Assembly (NCBI GenBank): GCA_022360135.1
Contig: JAKSDM010001577.1
Span: 1-9,149 of the forward strand
From: Pseudanabaenales cyanobacterium
GTDB lineage: Bacteria; Cyanobacteriota; Cyanobacteriia; Phormidesmidales; Phormidesmidaceae
Direction of reading: 5' to 3'
DNA length: 9,149 bases
The translations under genes and the position numbers were made by a program. Under the pieces are notes generated by a model. It saw only the letters and a program-made list of their open reading frames with translations. It was not told where the DNA came from and made no database searches. Shown one piece after another: positions 6,402 to 9,149 of this stretch (the stretch's first letter is position 1; every line of letters starts with the position of its first letter).

Positions 6402-6971
6402 TCATGCCTTAGGCATTGCTTCAAAAATGGCTGAGCCATCCAGAAATACCAACATATCACCGTTAGATTTCCACCAATATCCCCGCAGAAATGGCGTCAG
6501 TTCAGGAGTCACAGCAGAAGATAGAGGGGTTTGGATGGCATTTGGATCACACCATTCAATATCCTCTACTTCATTAACCACAAGCCCTAGCATTTGGACC
6601 TTGGCGGCGTTAGAAGGGATCATGTCATCGTTCTCACGTAACACAACCGCCTTATGAGTTGAGCGACGAATCGTCTGCTGATACCACGGTGTAAGCCCGC
6701 AAAGATGTCCCAAATCAACCATCCATAAGATCTCACCTCGCCAGTTATAGACACCCATGACCCAAGTTGGCATATGGGGAATAGGCACAACCTGATTGGT
6801 GGGAATAGTCAACACTTCAGTTAATTGTGGGACTGGTAAAAGAGCGATCATGTCAGACACCAGCCGCAATCGCAAAAATTGTTGATTAACAGTTGATGAA
6901 GGCTCAGATGAAGGGGGCTTTAGGTGGACCGGCAATGATCGGGAATCTGGAGCGGATGCAGCGTCAGACAT
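6402..6971 (-). CDS. CheW-like coupling protein (PixI/PilI-like)
   Basis: A 189-residue CheW-domain protein that should link MCP signalling tips to a CheA kinase. Seen: a Ser/Pro-rich disordered leader (1-27), then the CheW beta barrel from about 31 (QFLRLRLVSDMIALLPVPQLTEVL pattern) to the end. The diagnostic CheW core lies at 71-93: MGVYNWRGEILWMVDLGHL, with the conserved Asn-Trp-Arg-Gly turn (Arg78 matches the CheW arginine used in receptor and kinase contacts). The second subdomain ends with FLRGYWWKSNGDMLVFLDGSAIF (about 161-183). The length fits cyanobacterial PixI/PilI proteins. It begins 7 bases after the CheY-like gene, so the two are surely cotranscribed; the ribosome site before ATG 6971 is weak, which suits translational coupling. 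It is followed by a likely terminator rather than directly by an MCP gene, unlike the pix and pil loci. Confidence 0.93.
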   Translation of the reverse strand: MSDAASAPDSRSLPVHLKPPSSEPSSTVNQQFLRLRLVSDMIALLPVPQLTEVLTIPTNQVVPIPHMPTWVMGVYNWRGEILWMVDLGHLCGLTPWYQQTIRRSTHKAVVLRENDDMIPSNAAKVQMLGLVVNEVEDIEWCDPNAIQTPLSSAVTPELTPFLRGYWWKSNGDMLVFLDGSAIFEAMPKA

Positions 6972-6978
6972 AAGCAGC

Positions 6979-7344
6979 TTAATTTCTAATCATCCTTTTA
7001 ACAGTTTTGACAAACTCCGCTTGATCAATTGGTTTGACCAAGTAGGCGTCCGCCCCTTGCTTCATACCCCAAAAACGATCCATCTCAGTGCCTTTATTCG
7101 AGCAAATGATAACTGGAATGTCACTCGTATCAGCCTTGGCTTTTAGTTCGCGACACACTTCAAACCCACTACAACCGGGAAGAACAACATCCATAACAAT
7201 TACATCAGGTCTCTGTTCAGCAACCTTAACAATCGCTTCTTCACCACTCTGAGCTATCAAAACGCGGATGCCTTCTTGCTGCAAACAACTGGCGAGAATT
7301 TGCGTATCAGTTAATGAATCCTCAACGACTAGGGCAGTACCCAT
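6979..7344 (-). CDS. CheY-like single-domain response regulator (PixH/PilH-like)
   Basis: A 121-residue stand-alone receiver domain: a diffusible phospho-acceptor in a chemotaxis-type pathway with no output domain. Seen: the acidic pocket Glu8-Asp9 (VVEDS), the phosphorylation site Asp52 (VIVMDVVLPGCSGFEV), the switch Ser82 (VIICSNKGTEMD), aromatic Tyr101 and invariant Lys104 (YLVKPID). All catalytic residues are present, so it should be phosphorylated. The NKGTEMDRFWGMKQGADAYLVKP segment is typical of PilH/PixH proteins rather than flagellar CheY. The start ATG 7344 is well supported by GAGG 9 bases upstream. It follows the PATAN-REC gene by 140 bases and precedes the CheW-like gene by 7. 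By analogy with PixH/PilH it may act as a phosphate sink or second output beside the PATAN-REC protein. Confidence 0.95.
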   Translation of the reverse strand: MGTALVVEDSLTDTQILASCLQQEGIRVLIAQSGEEAIVKVAEQRPDVIVMDVVLPGCSGFEVCRELKAKADTSDIPVIICSNKGTEMDRFWGMKQGADAYLVKPIDQAEFVKTVKRMIRN

Positions 7345-7352
7345 AATTCTTT

Positions 7353-7358
7353 ACCTCA
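7353..7358 (-). promoter_or_regulatory. Ribosome binding site of the CheY-like gene
   Basis: TGAGGT on the minus strand, with its GAGG core 9 bases before ATG 7344. It is the clearest Shine-Dalgarno sequence in the window and fixes this start. The neighbouring CheW-like and PATAN-REC genes have only weak sites. Confidence 0.7.
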
Positions 7359-7455
7359 TGAATTTACAATGAAAAGGGGACTTAAAGATTAGAGGTCAAA
7401 TGTTAGGCTCTAGGTATTAACCAGCCATCACCAATTACAATCATAATCATCAATA

Positions 7456-7469
7456 TTCATTGTTCATTG
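7456..7469. repeat. Two tandem heptamers TTCATTG
   Basis: TTCATTG is repeated head to tail (7456-7462, 7463-7469) and followed by a degenerate TTTATTT. It lies in the 140-base gap between the PATAN-REC and CheY-like genes, a little beyond the PATAN-REC stop. Heptanucleotide tandem repeats are common in filamentous cyanobacteria, but with two copies this could be chance. I see no terminator in this gap, so readthrough into the CheY-like gene is likely. Confidence 0.4.
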
Positions 7470-7484
7470 TTTATTTATTTCTAA

Positions 7485-8753
7485 TTAAGAATTTACTACA
7501 CGCTGCTTTAAATGCTTAGAAATTGCATTAAGCACTGCTCCAGCATCTAAGGGTTTACTGAGAAAATCTGATGCCCCTACAAAATTGGACTTGAGACGAT
7601 TAGCATATCCGTCATTACCAGTTAGGATAACAATTGGCGTATTCTTGAAACAGGAAATCTTGCGTAATTGCTCACAAATTTCATAGCCATTGGCGTTTGG
7701 CATCACCAAGTCCAAGAAGATTAAATCAGGTTTACGGGCTAACAAAATCCCGATCGCCCTGAGGCTATCTTCTATATCTAAAAATCGGTAGCCTGCTGAA
7801 GTCAGTAATTGCTCCATCGTGTGGCGAACCCAAAAGCTGTCATCTACGCAAGCAATCAGAGCCGCTTGAGCATCCGCCGCGGCGGCCGATGTATTGGGGG
7901 CGCCTTGCTTTAAACTGGTTGACATGGTGGGTGTCTTGAAGATGTTGTTTTGTCCAATCGGAGCAGAGAGGTCGGCAGGGATAACGAGTTTTATCGAGCC
8001 CTGTTGAAGGTAGGGCAAAAGAGACAAGGTTACCTCTATGACGTTTCGCTGCATACGGACCGCCAGGTCACGCAACGTTCGCTGACCATTTAGCAGTTTA
8101 GCCAACGTTTGGTAGAACTCCGGCGTTTGATCTTTCTGAAGGTGTTCGGATTGTGTGATAATAGGGGCAGAATTAGGGGAATAAGCAGCTAACCCAGCGT
8201 CCTGCCAAACTTGCCAAAGGGTTTGTGCTATAGCTAAAGCGTCACCCACCTCAATTAAGAGAGAGGGCTCAAAGGTAAAAACTTTTGGATTTGTTTGCTC
8301 TGTCACCCCGACTACTTGCTCGACATCAAATAAGATTTCGGCAGTAATGGCGCGGATCATTTTGACTGCCTGCGCATGGGTGATTTTCTGTTGTTTGATC
8401 CAAGCACACAATAGAGCATATTCCCAACCAGCTAAAAGACCTGATTCGTCAATCTGGGCCAAAGTATGCTGCCAAGCAATTCTATAGTTGGGGGCTTGAG
8501 GGCAATAGATAGCCAAGTTTCTGCGCCACCGTCTAACCGGATGCACACCTCCAGTAGCAAATAGAAGTAACCCCTGAGATAGGTAGAAGGTCCACTGTTG
8601 TACACCCGCATCACGTAGCAGTAGTTGACCGCTAAATTGAATCCGCCTCAGTGTTCTGAGAAACTTAGCTTTCTTCAGGATCGCCAATCTATCAATCGGC
8701 GTTCGGGAAGAAATTGAGTTAGGCGCCATTAATACACCATTTTTATCATCCAT
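7485..8753 (-). CDS. PatA-type response regulator: PATAN (DUF4388) domain plus C-terminal receiver (PixG/PilG-like)
   Basis: A 422-residue response regulator of the cyanobacterial PatA subfamily, in which an N-terminal PATAN domain is the output and the receiver is C-terminal, the reverse of most regulators. Seen: PATAN/DUF4388 from about 30 (LRRIQFSGQLLLRD, then QWTFYLSQGLLLFATGGVHPVRRWRR at 53-78), a helical middle region, a domain ending near 258 (NVIEVTLSLLPYLQQGSIKL), an Ala/Ser-rich linker (about 268-297), and the receiver (298-418) with Asp304-Asp305, phospho-acceptor Asp348 (LIFLDLVMP), Thr378 (VILTGNDG) and Lys400 (FLSKPLD). All phosphotransfer residues are intact. Relatives include PixG and PilG of phototaxis and pilus loci and PatA of heterocyst patterning; gene order here favours a motility role. 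ATG 8753 is used; a second ATG at 8729 (MAPNSISS) is also possible and neither has a clear ribosome site. It is the first gene of the regulator group. Confidence 0.93.
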   Translation of the reverse strand: MDDKNGVLMAPNSISSRTPIDRLAILKKAKFLRTLRRIQFSGQLLLRDAGVQQWTFYLSQGLLLFATGGVHPVRRWRRNLAIYCPQAPNYRIAWQHTLAQIDESGLLAGWEYALLCAWIKQQKITHAQAVKMIRAITAEILFDVEQVVGVTEQTNPKVFTFEPSLLIEVGDALAIAQTLWQVWQDAGLAAYSPNSAPIITQSEHLQKDQTPEFYQTLAKLLNGQRTLRDLAVRMQRNVIEVTLSLLPYLQQGSIKLVIPADLSAPIGQNNIFKTPTMSTSLKQGAPNTSAAAADAQAALIACVDDSFWVRHTMEQLLTSAGYRFLDIEDSLRAIGILLARKPDLIFLDLVMPNANGYEICEQLRKISCFKNTPIVILTGNDGYANRLKSNFVGASDFLSKPLDAGAVLNAISKHLKQRVVNS

Positions 8754-9149
8754 TAATTCGTAAGAATCTAGAGTCTCCCATGCTCTGGGTATCGACAGAA
8801 TTTCTAGATCTATAGTCTGGTAGGAGCGCTATCCATCCCTGAATCACCCTAGATCTGTATCCATTTAACATGAAGATAATCGCCCGGTTTTTCGATCAGA
8901 AACAGCTCTATAAGACAAACTGCGACTAAACTGAACCAGCAGCCGCACCCAGAGCAAAAGGCAATCAAATGTATCCGGCTATATCTTTAAACTGGATCCA
9001 AGGCTAACTAGAATCGCATCATAATCCGTATGGCATATTCTGTATTGCATGCATTACCAAAACAGGTTATGATCTATTTGTTACTCTCAAACATTATGGA
9101 CAATATACACTGATGGAATCGTACAAGGCTCCTACCAAAAGTGATAGGC
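8754..9149. other. Upstream region of the PATAN-REC gene
   Basis: 396 bases with no convincing complete gene. It must hold the regulator group's promoter on the minus strand, but I could not pick clear -35 and -10 boxes. Two near-identical 11-mers, CTAGATCTATA (8804-8814) and CTAGATCTGTA (8849-8859), lie 45 bases apart in direct orientation. At the right end a plus-strand promoter-like pair precedes an ATG at 9113 that opens a frame (MESYKAPTKSDR) running off the window; it could be the start of a divergent gene, but 12 codons are too few to judge and no ribosome site is evident. Confidence 0.65.
9045..9073 (+). promoter_or_regulatory. Possible plus-strand promoter at the right edge
   Basis: TTGCAT (9045-9050) and TATGAT (9068-9073) are spaced by 17 bases, the usual sigma-70 spacing; the -10 matches consensus at five of six positions, the -35 only at three. 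It would drive a gene divergent from the PATAN-REC regulator, possibly starting at ATG 9113. Confidence 0.25.

Noticed and set aside
7485..8753. Assignment of the PATAN-REC gene as patA (heterocyst patterning)
   Set aside because: The domain layout is shared by many PatA-family proteins; the adjacent CheY, CheW and MCP genes point to a motility or taxis role, so the patA symbol is not justified.
1..9149. CRISPR array, tRNA, rRNA, insertion sequence or prophage genes
   Set aside because: No regularly spaced repeats, cloverleaf-like segments, rRNA motifs, transposase-like frames or long terminal inverted repeats were seen.

Overview
The window looks like a chromosomal segment of a motile, probably filamentous, cyanobacterium. 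The main reasons are a PatA-type (PATAN/DUF4388 plus receiver) response regulator beside CheY- and CheW-like genes, phytochrome/CBCR-like GAF architecture inside a chemoreceptor, and two exact HIP1 octamers (GCGATCGC at 3259-3266 and 3717-3724). All confidently called genes lie on the minus strand, so transcription runs from right to left.

Reading in the direction of transcription: a 396-base non-coding upstream region (8754-9149); a PATAN-REC regulator (8753-7485); a single-domain CheY-like receiver (7344-6979); a CheW-like coupler (6971-6402, only 7 bases after the receiver); a likely terminator (about 6261-6289) in a 497-base spacer; a VOC/glyoxalase-fold enzyme (5904-5461); a TauE/SafE (TSUP) membrane transporter (5383-4526) followed by a strong hairpin (4446-4479); an AT-rich gene-poor spacer of nearly 1 kb with short repeats and weak promoter-like signals; a 1008-residue chemoreceptor (3542-516); and the first 144 codons of a second chemoreceptor (434 to the window edge).

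The order PATAN-REC, CheY, CheW, MCP, MCP matches the cyanobacterial tax1/pix phototaxis locus (pixG-H-I-J1-J2-L) and, for the first four genes, the pil/hmp motility loci. Here the coupler is separated from its receptors by about 2.9 kb carrying two genes with no obvious chemotaxis role and two AT-rich spacers. A CheA histidine kinase would be expected beyond the left edge, after the second receptor. The likely circuit is: receptors sense a periplasmic ligand through Cache-type domains and a cytoplasmic signal through GAF, signal through the CheW-like protein to an unseen CheA, and phosphorylate the CheY and PATAN-REC outputs, which in this family act on type IV pilus motility.

The complete receptor is not a photoreceptor by the usual chemistry. 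Its GAF domain resembles phytochrome/CBCR GAFs but has Trp where the bilin-binding Cys would lie, and the whole 1008-residue protein has one Cys, elsewhere. I did not find a clearly novel multi-gene system. The most unusual points are the interrupted cluster, the cysteine-less GAF, and the structured, repeat-bearing AT-rich spacers.
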